Positions 55,570-64,000 of a DNA stretch of 64,000 bases are shown here, in pieces. The notes under the pieces were generated by a model, which was not told the DNA's origin, ran no database searches, and was given only the letters and a program-made list of their open reading frames with translations. Numbering within the stretch: the first letter of the stretch is position 1; each line of letters starts with the position of its first letter. The position numbers and the translations under genes were made by a program. The DNA comes from Kangiellaceae bacterium (GTDB lineage Bacteria; Pseudomonadota; Gammaproteobacteria; Enterobacterales; Kangiellaceae): positions 18,298 through 82,297 of the forward strand of contig JAHRVB010000091.1 of NCBI GenBank assembly GCA_019090895.1, read 5' to 3'.

Positions 55570-56487
55570 ATGAACACAAGAATGAAGAAATTATCCAGTT
55601 ATAATCAGACTAGTTTGTTTTTCAAATACTTAAGGAATAGGACTCAGTCGGCTACTACCAATTGGCGACGAACTTTCTTTAGGTCTTTGTTAATGCCTGC
55701 GCTATTAATGGCGAGCTTTGGTACGAATTCTGAACAACCTGCTATTCAGATATTTACCAAAAACCCTCAACAAGGCAGCATGCTCGTTGGCCGAATGTTG
55801 GTTGAAGGTGACGTTTATTTTAACGGAACCAAACTGCAAATTACGGAAACTGGAGAGTTTGTTTTTGGGGTCGGCAGGGAGAGCGCTGATGAAGTCTTCT
55901 TAGATATTATTTCGGGCGAATCTAAAACTCGATTTCCTGTTTATGTGACTAAACGTGATTGGAAAGTAGAGAGAATAGACGGTTTGCCACCGAGCAAAGT
56001 CAACCCTCGTTCAAAAGAAACTTTAGCCCGAATAAAAAAAGAGGGCGTGTTAGTTGCTGAAGCAAGAAAGTCTATGAGTCATCAGAATTCATTCTTAATG
56101 GGGTTTGTTAAACCTGCAGAGGGTCGATTTTCTGGCGTCTATGGCAGTCAGCGAGTATTAAATGGCGAGCCCAAACGTCCACATTTTGGGCTCGATATCG
56201 CTAATAAAGTAGGCACTCCGATCGTCGCTCCAGCCGATGGCGTTGTCACTTTAGCGGAAAATGACTTATTTTTTTCCGGTGGTACTGTGATAATCGATCA
56301 TGGTTACGGTATATCGACCACTTATCTGCATCTCGCTTCGGTTGCAGTAAAAGTCGGAGACGAATTAAAACAGAACATGAAATTCGGTACTATGGGGGCG
56401 ACAGGCCGAGCCACAGGTCCTCATCTCGATTGGCGTTTAAATTGGTTGAAAACACGACTCGACCCTCAACTGCTACTCTTGGAGTAA
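55570..56487 (+). CDS. M23-family metallopeptidase (LytM domain), exported
   Basis: M23 enzymes cut peptide cross-bridges in peptidoglycan or act as non-catalytic activators. The C-terminal domain has HFGLD (H-x3-D zinc ligands), DGVVTLAE, TVIIDHGYGISTTYLHL and TGPHLDWRLNW. The last would usually read HLHW, so the second His, a zinc ligand in LytM, is Asp. The start at 55570 is favoured because AGGG lies six bases upstream. A GTG at 55528 would add 14 residues. The N-terminus has a hydrophobic stretch (LLMPALLMASF), probably a signal anchor. It lies 55 bases after gltX. Confidence 0.85.
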   Translation: MNTRMKKLSSYNQTSLFFKYLRNRTQSATTNWRRTFFRSLLMPALLMASFGTNSEQPAIQIFTKNPQQGSMLVGRMLVEGDVYFNGTKLQITETGEFVFGVGRESADEVFLDIISGESKTRFPVYVTKRDWKVERIDGLPPSKVNPRSKETLARIKKEGVLVAEARKSMSHQNSFLMGFVKPAEGRFSGVYGSQRVLNGEPKRPHFGLDIANKVGTPIVAPADGVVTLAENDLFFSGGTVIIDHGYGISTTYLHLASVAVKVGDELKQNMKFGTMGATGRATGPHLDWRLNWLKTRLDPQLLLLE

Positions 56488-56537
56488 CAGCTTTGCAACC
56501 TTTCTAATTGAATTATCGACAGGAACAAACAGTCGCT

Positions 56538-58649
56538 CTACTTAGCGACTAATAGGGGATGACGTAATAATTTAATATTGGCTTGTGGAAATTCTTGAAC
56601 GGATATTAATAATTTTTTTTCATTTTCAATAACAGAAAACGAAACATATTTATCATCGGTCAGCCAAGGCAGTTTTGTCACTTCGAGTACTTGCTCCGAC
56701 TGATAATCAAAATAATTGACTCGAAAATAATCTTGTTCTTTTTGTGAGTAATAAATGCCGGATTGAGTCAGCGTCCATGAGTAAAGAGAAGAAAATCCTT
56801 TGTCGTTGAGTATGCTGATAGGAGGAGCACTTGATTCCGGAGACTTAACCCAAAGGCTTTTATCTTCTTTTGTAAAATAAATATTGCCAGAACTATCAAC
56901 TTGTCCGTAAATTCCGCCATCGGTCGTTAGCGCTGTTGGCGTTTCTCCATTGGTAGGAAATATATAGAGATTTTCTTTTTCGCCATTGTAGAGTGAAGAG
57001 ATAATACCAGTATCATCCGCGGTCCACGTGGGTCGGCCGTGTGCTTCATAATCTGATTCAATCATTGCGACATTTTTTGTCATTAAATCAAGTAAATATA
57101 TTTTGTTTCCAGAAGCTTCCCCATTTGGCGCTAAGAAGACTATTTTTGTACCGTCGTGGGACCAATTAGGTGATTCTAATTCTTGCTCAAGATAAGTAAT
57201 TTGTTCTCTTTGTTCACCGGTTGTATCCGAAACCCACAACTCAAAATGACCTGATTCATTAGAGGTGTATACAATTTTATTATTGATAGCGGAATAGCTC
57301 TGATTCCGGTGACTAAATTCAGAACGTGCCAGAGGAAATAGCACAGAGTTAGCCTGTTTATTCAATGATAAGGCTGCGATGTAACGCTTTGCCGTGCGAG
57401 AGTGAAAAATTAAAAAATCACCGTTATTTGAAAAACTTGGAAAACCAAAGCCCATTACATCAAGAGATTGTATTTCTTTTGATTTAACATCAACTATGTA
57501 TGCATTTCTAAACGCTGATTCTTGCGAGCCGAAAACCATTTTTTGACTGTTTGGATGCCACGCAATTCCCACTATATTTTTGAATCCTTTAGTCAGCTGT
57601 GTCGTTTGTTCAGTGGCAAGATCAATCAGGAATATGTTTTCATTGTATCCGCCTATTCGACGTGTAACCGCTAATGTTTTGTTATCAGGCGAAAAGGCGA
57701 GATCTCGGTTTCTGTAATCACAATTAAGCTCGCAATTAATTTTTCGAGGCGCTTTATTTAAATCACTAAGTTCGAGAATAGAGATTGTTGCTGGTAAGTT
57801 ATTTTCTTCGGGTGAAACATAGGCAAGGTACTGGCCATCTGGAGAAAGCGATATTTGGGTAAGCATTTGATATTGGCAAGGGGCTATTTTTTCTTCAATT
57901 CCGCTTTTTAACACTAACCGAACAACGTGGCATTGCTTATTGGACCGATTAACTTGATTGTAAAATATGGTCTGAGCATCCTTCGACCAAACTGGCGCTC
58001 CTTCTTCTTGTTCCGAAAAGGTCAGTCTTTTTAAAGGAATATCTGGTCGTTCTAGGTTTTTTAAGTACAAGTCATCCGTATGTCCCTGGCGTATCCATTT
58101 AAATACCACCCATCGATCGTCCGGAGAAAGAGAAGGAAATACCTCTCGGCCTGGTTCAGTGGTAATCGATTGAAGTGAAGCGCTTTGAAACTGTAACTTT
58201 GGTTGCAACGAATAAATAATTGCGGATATCACTACTAAGCTAAATGCTAAGCCAGATAATAGCCACTTGTTAGTAAGTAAGTTCAGTGGTTTTAAGGGAC
58301 GGCGTAGATGATGACTCTTCTCAAATTTAGGTTCTATAAGAAGTCGATATCCGGCTTTATGGACGGTATCGATTACTTGTGTCTCGGAGAGGCATTTTCG
58401 AAAGGCTTGGCGTAAGTTCCAAATAGCATTGGTTAACGCTTGTTCGCCAATAAGAAAGTTTCCATTCCAAACGGTATTAATTAGTTCGGTTCGAGATACG
58501 AGGCGAGGATAATTTGATGCCAAGTACTCAACAACTTCGACAAATTTAGGTTGTAAACTAATATTCGTCACTGCATCTATCGATTCTAAACGATATTCGT
58601 CGCAGACTATTCGGCATCTATCTAGGGTGAAATTAGCAGCATTATCCAT
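56538..58649 (-). CDS. CadC-like membrane regulator: winged helix, TM helix and PD40/TolB-type propeller
   Basis: This 703-aa protein has an OmpR-type winged-helix DNA-binding domain at residues 1-105 (VVEYLASNYPRLVSRTELINTVWNGN). One transmembrane helix at about 128-148 follows, then a periplasmic beta-propeller of PD40/WD-like repeats through the end (SPDDRWVVFKW, SPDGQYLAYVS, SPDNKTLAVTRR). CadC-type proteins bind DNA from the membrane and respond to signals outside. The gene is divergent from a TonB receptor, and the 522 bases between them carry a 15-base repeat array that could be its binding site. Confidence 0.88.
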   Translation of the reverse strand: MDNAANFTLDRCRIVCDEYRLESIDAVTNISLQPKFVEVVEYLASNYPRLVSRTELINTVWNGNFLIGEQALTNAIWNLRQAFRKCLSETQVIDTVHKAGYRLLIEPKFEKSHHLRRPLKPLNLLTNKWLLSGLAFSLVVISAIIYSLQPKLQFQSASLQSITTEPGREVFPSLSPDDRWVVFKWIRQGHTDDLYLKNLERPDIPLKRLTFSEQEEGAPVWSKDAQTIFYNQVNRSNKQCHVVRLVLKSGIEEKIAPCQYQMLTQISLSPDGQYLAYVSPEENNLPATISILELSDLNKAPRKINCELNCDYRNRDLAFSPDNKTLAVTRRIGGYNENIFLIDLATEQTTQLTKGFKNIVGIAWHPNSQKMVFGSQESAFRNAYIVDVKSKEIQSLDVMGFGFPSFSNNGDFLIFHSRTAKRYIAALSLNKQANSVLFPLARSEFSHRNQSYSAINNKIVYTSNESGHFELWVSDTTGEQREQITYLEQELESPNWSHDGTKIVFLAPNGEASGNKIYLLDLMTKNVAMIESDYEAHGRPTWTADDTGIISSLYNGEKENLYIFPTNGETPTALTTDGGIYGQVDSSGNIYFTKEDKSLWVKSPESSAPPISILNDKGFSSLYSWTLTQSGIYYSQKEQDYFRVNYFDYQSEQVLEVTKLPWLTDDKYVSFSVIENEKKLLISVQEFPQANIKLLRHPLLVAK

Positions 58650-59171
58650 TCTAACAACGTCAATCTCGTTACTCTGTTTAGACTCAGACTAGCGTGCTCT
58701 TTTACTAACAGAATTGTAAAACTTGTGATTTTATTTTAGCCAGATTCTAGCAAATCTATTCTGGAAGAGATACCCATAGAACCATTTAAGCGCTCTTTAT
58801 GGATTTAACAAAGACACTTAACTTATTGTTTTATATGAAAATAAATAACTTATAAGGAAACCAGAAATAAATGAGAATATTTCACATTCGATAACTTGAA
58901 CTGTTACAAAGCCATCAATAAGATGACGCTGCGAGTAACAGTAAGACAACCTTCGAAATCAGAAATGGTTGTTACAGGCCGATTCACTGCTGGCTAGTGC
59001 GTAACAGAATAAGTCATAACAAGCTAGTTCGTAGCAGACTAGATCGTTACAGACTTGGTCGTTATAGACTAACAATGCCAAATACCGGTTCTGCTTTTCG
59101 CTTAATTTAGATAACACGATTGCCCCTTTCCAAAACTGATAAACAAGAATAAATACGGAGAAACGAACATC
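58650..59171. promoter_or_regulatory. 522-base divergent control region
   Basis: It lies between the CadC-like regulator and the TonB receptor at 59172 and contains no gene I can support. The middle and right side are rich in GTTACAG/GTAACAG-like motifs (58899-59068), including the five-unit direct repeat. The left 200 bases show nothing distinct. Confidence 0.6.
58994..59068 (+). repeat. Five 15-base direct repeats
   Basis: Five adjacent 15-base units start at 58994, 59009, 59024, 59039 and 59054, with consensus CTAGTTCGTAACAGA. Unit 3 is CTAGTTCGTAGCAGA, unit 4 CTAGATCGTTACAGA and unit 5 CTTGGTCGTTATAGA. Unit 2 is the most diverged. A sixth related unit at 58964-58978 is in register (30 bases before unit 1). 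The array ends 103 bases before the TonB receptor start. Confidence 0.85.
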
Positions 59172-62030
59172 ATGAGCAAAGCCCAGTGGAAGTATTTACC
59201 CATCGTGGTAGCGTTATCAACTGCGCTGCCCACGTCAGCATTGGCAGAAGAGATAGCTGCCGAACAAAATGGCGCTGATTCCAATGCCGATAATTCAATT
59301 ACCATAACGGGATCCCGCATTAAACGTAATGACATTTATTCTTCTACACCAGTGCAGAGTCTCACTTCGGAGGATATTGAAGCCGGTGGTACCGTTGATT
59401 TAGCGGAGCTCCTAACGCAAATACCGGGTGTCGGTTACAGCTTGTCGCCAGAAAGTACGGGGCTAAGTGTGCAAAATGCTGGGCTTAGTACCATCAGTTT
59501 ACGCGGATTAGGTGGTGACAGAACCCTTACGCTTATCAATGGGCGAAGAGTTGTTTCTAACAGCGGTAACGGTGAGCGAGTTAGTCTTAATTCTATTCCC
59601 GCCGGATTCGTCAAAAATATCGAAGTGACCACTGGTGGAGCATCAGCAATCTATGGAGCAGACGCTATATCAGGGGTTGTCAATATTATATTACGGGACA
59701 GTTTTGACGGTATTAAGGCAAATTACCGTTATGGCACTGCCGATGCAAGTGGAGAGACAGAAAATACCTTAGATTTTACATTCGGTAAGAATTTCGATAG
59801 TAACCGCGGTAATTTCATGTTCGGCTTTTCCTATGATGATGAAACAGAAGTGCTAGCTGATGATACGAGACCTGAATCGATTCAAGCGATAGCATTTGCG
59901 GGTGCCGGTTTACCTTTTGATGTAAATTTAAGTAGTCACATATTAGGTGGACGGTTCGAAGGTGATGATGCGTGGAACCAAGACGGTGTTTGGTTTAATG
60001 ATCAATCACTAGCGCCACTTGATGGCAGAGATGCAAGTGATGGCTACGAGACACCATTGGACGGATTCAACTTTCGGCCCGGGCGTAGTTTATCTCCTGC
60101 AGTGGAAGTATTGGCCAGTGCAATGACGACTCATTACGATATTACAGACGAGGTCACACTGTTTGGTGAGGTTTACTTTACTCAGGTTGAGACGATTTCC
60201 ACCAATGCACCTCGTTCGGCCACTAGCGGTACCGATATTGGTCCAGCAGGGGATTCAGTTGATATAGGAAGTATGTCTTCTAGTCACCCCTTTATTCCGG
60301 CTGAGGTCGAGGAAACGCGCTCTGGTAGTGTCAGTTGGGTACGTCGATTCGCTGAACTCGGCATGGATATAAAAAATAATCAAAGAGACACTTTAAGGAC
60401 TGCTGTTGGTTTTTCCGGTCTTCTTGACAATGGTATGGAATGGACTAGTTCAGTTGCCTACGGTAAATTCGAACAAAACCAAACTCAAATTAACGCGCTT
60501 AATTATCAAAATATTCAATTCGCTCTGAATATAGAAGATGACGGCAGCGGTGGTTTTCAATGTGAAGATGCCGACGCGAGAATCAATGGTTGCGTTCCAT
60601 TAAATATATTTGGTACTGGAACTGTGACAGAACAAATGGCTGATTATATTCGTTATACGGGAAGATTAAATCAGGAGCGTGAGCAGCTGGTTGTTTCAGG
60701 AAGTATGAATGGTGATTGGTTCGAAACCAATGCAGGAACTGCGGCAGTCGCTTTCGGCTTTGAATACCGGGAGGAAGATCAAAAAACGGTTGGCGATCCT
60801 GATAATGTCGTAGAAGACACCAGTATTTCGGTGGTACCCAATCTAGAGGCTGGATTCGAAGTTACCGAAGTTTTTGCAGAAGTCGACATACCACTAAGCG
60901 AGACATTTTCGGCACAATTGGCGTTAAGAGCAGGGGACTATAGTACCGTAGGAAATGTGTTCAGTTACAATTTTGGAGGGAGTTGGACACCCAATGAAGA
61001 TTTTCGTTTACGCAGTCAGTTTTCTCGTTCACAACGTGCTCCTAATATTACGGAATTCTTTTCGGCACCTCGTGGAGACTTTGATGCTCTCGATGACCCG
61101 TGTACCGGGCTAAATTCTGATGGAACAGGTGTGGACGCCAGCATCGCTGCTAATTGTCTCAATAATCCAGGTCTTCAGGCATATTTTGCTAATCCAGATA
61201 ATGCGGGTGTGGCATTTGATGGTGATGGAAGTGTTTTTGGACCTAATTCCGGTAATAATCAGCTTAAAGAGGAAACGGCCGATACCTTTACTTTTGGTGC
61301 TGTTATTACCCCACAATCAGTTCCAGAATTTTCGCTATTAGTGGACTATTACCATATTGAGATCGATGATGCGATAGGTACTATTTCGACTCAAGACACG
61401 GTTGATTTATGTTACAACGCTATTGATTTCCCTGCCAATCGATTTTGCGATGTGGTCACGCGAGATGCCTCTACTGGTGAAGTTGCTGAAGTGATTAATC
61501 GGGATGAAAATTTGAATTTTCGAGAAGTAGAAGGTATTGATTTGACGGTTAATTATAAGTTATCGAGCGATTCTGTACCTGGGGACTTCAATTTTAGACT
61601 TATTTATAATCATTCATTGACCAATGAAATGAAATTTGATGGTTTAGAAGGCGTGGAACTGAGTGACTTTAACGGTGAGATAGGTGACCCAGAAGATAGG
61701 GCTAGAACTTCTGTTAGTTGGAATCTTAACGATCTGTTTATTAATTACACTTGGCGTTTTAACAGTGGTGGTGTTGATGATAATGACCTGACAACCTTGG
61801 ACGAAGATTATTTTGAAACGGGAAGCCAGTCATATCATGATATTTATGTATCGTACCGGTTAGATGGACCAGGTTCAGTCCAGATGTACGGTGGCGTACG
61901 AAATATGCTTGATGATTTAGGCCCAATACTTCCTTCTGGTCTGAATAATGGTTCAAGCCGAAATATAGTATCGAGTCTAAATAGCACGATTGGACGAGAG
62001 TTTTATTTGGGACTTCGAACTAACTGGTAA
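59172..62030 (+). CDS. TonB-dependent outer-membrane receptor, CadC-like-linked
   Basis: This 952-aa receptor has a signal peptide ending SALAEE, then a plug with NSITITGSRIKRNDIYSSTPV, LTQIPGVGYSLSPES, LRGLGGDRTLTLINGRR and GASAIYGADAISGVVNIILRD. The barrel ends REFYLGLRTNW. The plug type (ITGSRIKR, LINGRR) differs from the two alpha-glucan receptors and resembles the family with unknown or peptide/siderophore-like cargo. Regulation by the divergent membrane regulator is likely. No substrate can be assigned. Confidence 0.85.
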   Translation: MSKAQWKYLPIVVALSTALPTSALAEEIAAEQNGADSNADNSITITGSRIKRNDIYSSTPVQSLTSEDIEAGGTVDLAELLTQIPGVGYSLSPESTGLSVQNAGLSTISLRGLGGDRTLTLINGRRVVSNSGNGERVSLNSIPAGFVKNIEVTTGGASAIYGADAISGVVNIILRDSFDGIKANYRYGTADASGETENTLDFTFGKNFDSNRGNFMFGFSYDDETEVLADDTRPESIQAIAFAGAGLPFDVNLSSHILGGRFEGDDAWNQDGVWFNDQSLAPLDGRDASDGYETPLDGFNFRPGRSLSPAVEVLASAMTTHYDITDEVTLFGEVYFTQVETISTNAPRSATSGTDIGPAGDSVDIGSMSSSHPFIPAEVEETRSGSVSWVRRFAELGMDIKNNQRDTLRTAVGFSGLLDNGMEWTSSVAYGKFEQNQTQINALNYQNIQFALNIEDDGSGGFQCEDADARINGCVPLNIFGTGTVTEQMADYIRYTGRLNQEREQLVVSGSMNGDWFETNAGTAAVAFGFEYREEDQKTVGDPDNVVEDTSISVVPNLEAGFEVTEVFAEVDIPLSETFSAQLALRAGDYSTVGNVFSYNFGGSWTPNEDFRLRSQFSRSQRAPNITEFFSAPRGDFDALDDPCTGLNSDGTGVDASIAANCLNNPGLQAYFANPDNAGVAFDGDGSVFGPNSGNNQLKEETADTFTFGAVITPQSVPEFSLLVDYYHIEIDDAIGTISTQDTVDLCYNAIDFPANRFCDVVTRDASTGEVAEVINRDENLNFREVEGIDLTVNYKLSSDSVPGDFNFRLIYNHSLTNEMKFDGLEGVELSDFNGEIGDPEDRARTSVSWNLNDLFINYTWRFNSGGVDDNDLTTLDEDYFETGSQSYHDIYVSYRLDGPGSVQMYGGVRNMLDDLGPILPSGLNNGSSRNIVSSLNSTIGREFYLGLRTNW

Positions 62031-62618
62031 TACGCTATCGAATATCTAGATAGAAGCGTTTATTGTTTTAACAAGAAAGCCGACTGAGTCATCAGTTGGC
62101 TTTTTTCGTTAGTCAGGCTAGTTATCTTAGGCTGCTTAAACGTATCCAATGCTCACAACGAATATCTCTAGAACTTATGCCGGCTAATTCTCGTTAATTA
62201 TAAGCGAGTTAGCAATTAGCTGACTATAATTTACAAGTTAGTGTGTCAGAACGCCATAAGGGAAGTTTTCCGAGAATTTTAACTAGTATTGGATCTTGGA
62301 CTTGAATAGGTTGGATATTCAGAATTTACTGTCCTACCTAGGATGAAGAAATAGTGCGGTACGCCATACAAACAAGGTTATTTGTCCTAATAACAGGTTA
62401 CTTGGACAGATTTGATTATTTTATCGTTGCTCTTTTGTGAAGCAGGTCATTCAGAGGGTTATAAAGAGCAGCTACAATTGTTGTTTGGCCAATAACCTGT
62501 AAAATCAGTTTGCAAGAGCTTCTTCAAGTACACATTTCCAATAGTGAGGTACTAAACTCTTTCGAACAAATATGAAATTAGAGTTAATCTATATGCAAAT
62601 TATAATGAGCAAGAATTT
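62031..62618. other. 588-base intergenic region before the barrel gene
   Basis: A terminator occupies 62076-62106. From 62160 to 62225 there is a diffuse inverted repeat around GCTAA...CTCG and CGAG...TTAGC. No reading frame with a ribosome site was found. The region is long enough for a regulatory RNA, but nothing supports one. Confidence 0.5.
62076..62106 (+). terminator. Rho-independent terminator after the third TonB receptor
   Basis: A 12-base stem (AAAGCCGACTGA at 62076-62087 with TCAGTTGGCTTT at 62092-62103, one G-U pair) has a 4-base loop and six T residues at 62101-62106. It lies 45 bases past the stop. Confidence 0.9.
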
Positions 62619-63758
62619 ATGAGAAAAAGGTTAATCTGTCTACCAGTGATCGCAGGTTTGTGCTCTTCATATACCCTGGCAACTGATAATAATTCCATAA
62701 ATGCGACAGCGACCTACGGTGCTGATACTAACCCTCATAAATTATCAGAACTCCTAAAACCCGATGAAGAAGTCTATTTCGTAAAGGGTGAAATAAATCT
62801 AAAGCACAAGTTTTTTGACAAGTTACACATAGAAGCCAATGCCTTTAAAACGCAATATGAAGACGACCCAAGAGCTGACGAGTTTAATGCCTCTGCAAAT
62901 ATAGATTTCCAAGACTTATTTAAAATTGGTGAAAGTCAGTTCAGTTATCAACTTTCCGCAGACTATTTTACAAAAGACAAAACGTATGTTGATCGAAGGA
63001 CTGGCTTTGTTGGACTATTTGAAGGAGCCTCTATAGCGGATCGATATGATTTTAACCAATTGGATTACTTCGCTGAATTAATGTACCTGCCAACGAGTTA
63101 CTTCGAATATGGAGTTTCTTATAAAAAAAGTGATCGCATTTATGAAGTCGTCGAAATACCTGGATTAAGCAATCTAGATAATGCTAATCAGACATTTACA
63201 TTAGGTTTTGAGTATAAGGCCTCTGACCTAGGGCGAATCTTCATGAATGGTTCGTTTACCCAAAGAGAATACATTGACAGAAGGGCGAAAGACCTTGAAG
63301 GAGTCAATATCGTAGACAGCGATTTAGTGTTTAATTATTCAACTTTGAATATGGGGTATATCTACCGTCCTAATGAAGAGACCAACTGGCGCTACACCTA
63401 TCACTATGAAGAACGAAGAGACACCACTTCGGGTTATTACAATGCGACTAACGGTTATTTATCGATTTCGGCGGTGCACAAAATAAGCCAGTACCAACAT
63501 CTAAGAGCGGAAGTTAAATATTCTAAATTTACCTTAGTTAATTTAATTGATGTTGAACAAGAAATTCTTGAAGAAGACAGTTATGAAGAGCAGGGCATAT
63601 CTGTAATGCTAGGTTACGAATGGATAATAGCGACACTTTTCACCACAAACATAGCGCTTTACGTCGAGTTAGAGCACGCTAACTTTGATAACCTCGATCC
63701 GTTATACAAATTCGAACGTTCACGAGCGGGGGCGGGAATACGGTGGTCGGCCTTCTAA
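62619..63758 (+). CDS. Predicted outer-membrane beta-barrel protein
   Basis: This 379-aa protein has a signal peptide (MRKRLICLPVIAGLCSSYTLA) and then alternating hydrophobic and polar strands typical of a barrel, e.g. FEYGVSYKKSD and TLGFEYKASDLGRIFMNGSFTQ. It ends with Phe (AGAGIRWSAF), the usual C-terminal signal of outer-membrane barrels. It resembles the DUF560/EpsL-like group in general layout, but I cannot assign a family with confidence. It follows the TonB receptor after 588 bases and a terminator, so it is a separate unit. Confidence 0.6.
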   Translation: MRKRLICLPVIAGLCSSYTLATDNNSINATATYGADTNPHKLSELLKPDEEVYFVKGEINLKHKFFDKLHIEANAFKTQYEDDPRADEFNASANIDFQDLFKIGESQFSYQLSADYFTKDKTYVDRRTGFVGLFEGASIADRYDFNQLDYFAELMYLPTSYFEYGVSYKKSDRIYEVVEIPGLSNLDNANQTFTLGFEYKASDLGRIFMNGSFTQREYIDRRAKDLEGVNIVDSDLVFNYSTLNMGYIYRPNEETNWRYTYHYEERRDTTSGYYNATNGYLSISAVHKISQYQHLRAEVKYSKFTLVNLIDVEQEILEEDSYEEQGISVMLGYEWIIATLFTTNIALYVELEHANFDNLDPLYKFERSRAGAGIRWSAF

Positions 63759-63892
63759 TATTTTCTGTCATCTACAATCGAGCCAGTTAATCTAAATTAT
63801 TAGTTCATTAGGAATCAGAATCAGAAACACAAACAAATCATTGCTACATAGGTCGTAAATTCGACGCTTTCTCTAAGCGGTACAATCAGAGC

Positions 63893-63920
63893 TTGATTTA
63901 TAAAGTAATTGTATTAATAT
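63893..63920 (+). promoter_or_regulatory. Candidate promoter of the tRNA-Arg
   Basis: TTGATT (63893-63898) and TAATAT (63915-63920) are 16 bases apart, and the tRNA starts 38 bases after the -10. The match is moderate. Confidence 0.45.
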
Positions 63921-63958
63921 GCTGCTGCTTAGTTGTCTCAACAAATCGTTTTTCTTAA

Positions 63959-64000
63959 GCGCTTGTAGCTCACTTGGATAGAGCGGTCCCCTCCTAAGGG
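63959..64000 (+). tRNA. tRNA-Arg(CCU), 5' part, cut by the window edge
   Basis: Visible parts are the acceptor 5' strand GCGCTTG, the D arm GCTC-ACTTGGATA-GAGC, and the anticodon arm with loop CTCCTAA, giving anticodon CCU. The 3' half lies outside the window. Confidence 0.9.

Noticed and set aside
58994..59068. The 15-base repeat array as a CRISPR
   Set aside because: The units are directly adjacent with no spacers, are too short, and no cas genes are nearby.
62160..62225. A possible structured RNA from the diffuse inverted repeat
   Set aside because: Arms are short and interrupted, no promoter or terminator brackets it, and no known RNA family fits.

Overview
The window is chromosomal DNA of a marine-type gammaproteobacterium. 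The evidence is a moderately AT-rich composition, a cvpA-purF pair, a tRNA-Val next to gltX, several TonB-dependent receptors, and a complete Entner-Doudoroff (ED) operon next to an alpha-glucan utilisation locus. It resembles Alteromonadales or Kangiellaceae-like Oceanospirillales, but the sequence alone does not fix the genus. I see no insertion sequence, prophage, CRISPR array or transposase.

Layout. 1-2440: end of cvpA, then purF and a small acyltransferase. 2469-7660: a large membrane sensor with a beta-propeller region and a degenerate GGDEF-like end, then gamma-glutamyltranspeptidase. 7784-13726 (minus): a small exported protein behind a candidate sigma-54 promoter, a sigma-54-dependent response regulator with its histidine kinase, a ZIP-like metal transporter and an FAD-linked oxidase. 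13875-21546 (minus): the operon edd-zwf-pgl-eda-gap-pgi. 21954-25323: glucokinase with one LacI-family regulator, and a divergent second LacI regulator. 25371-51228: a maltodextrin/starch locus. 51434-56487: an ALDH7-type aldehyde dehydrogenase, a GNAT acetyltransferase, tRNA-Val, gltX and an M23 peptidase. 56538-63758: a CadC-like membrane regulator divergent from a third TonB receptor, then an outer-membrane barrel protein. The window ends inside a tRNA-Arg.

How the genes fit together (inference from families). A surface pullulanase and several exported or lipoprotein GH13 and GH31 enzymes would cut alpha-glucans. Two TonB receptors would import maltodextrins across the outer membrane, and an MFS/GPH-type symporter would carry maltose or maltodextrin across the inner membrane. 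A cytoplasmic GH13 glucosidase would release glucose, glucokinase would phosphorylate it, and the ED operon would oxidise it. Two operator classes accompany this. CCGG-centred palindromes lie at edd, at glk and at the second lacI gene. ACGT-centred boxes with an invariant GTATGCA half lie at the maltose transporter, the first TonB receptor and the GH31/GH13 divergent promoter. Two tryptophan-halogenase-like flavoproteins sit in the same locus and their role there is unclear.

The less explained features are the ZraPSR-like sigma-54 module at 7784-12344, an array of five 15-bp direct repeats between the CadC-like regulator and its divergent TonB receptor (58994-59068), and the halogenase-like pair. 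Many genes appear to start at TTG or GTG. Where a Shine-Dalgarno sequence or family alignment favoured an internal start, that start is used and the reason is given.
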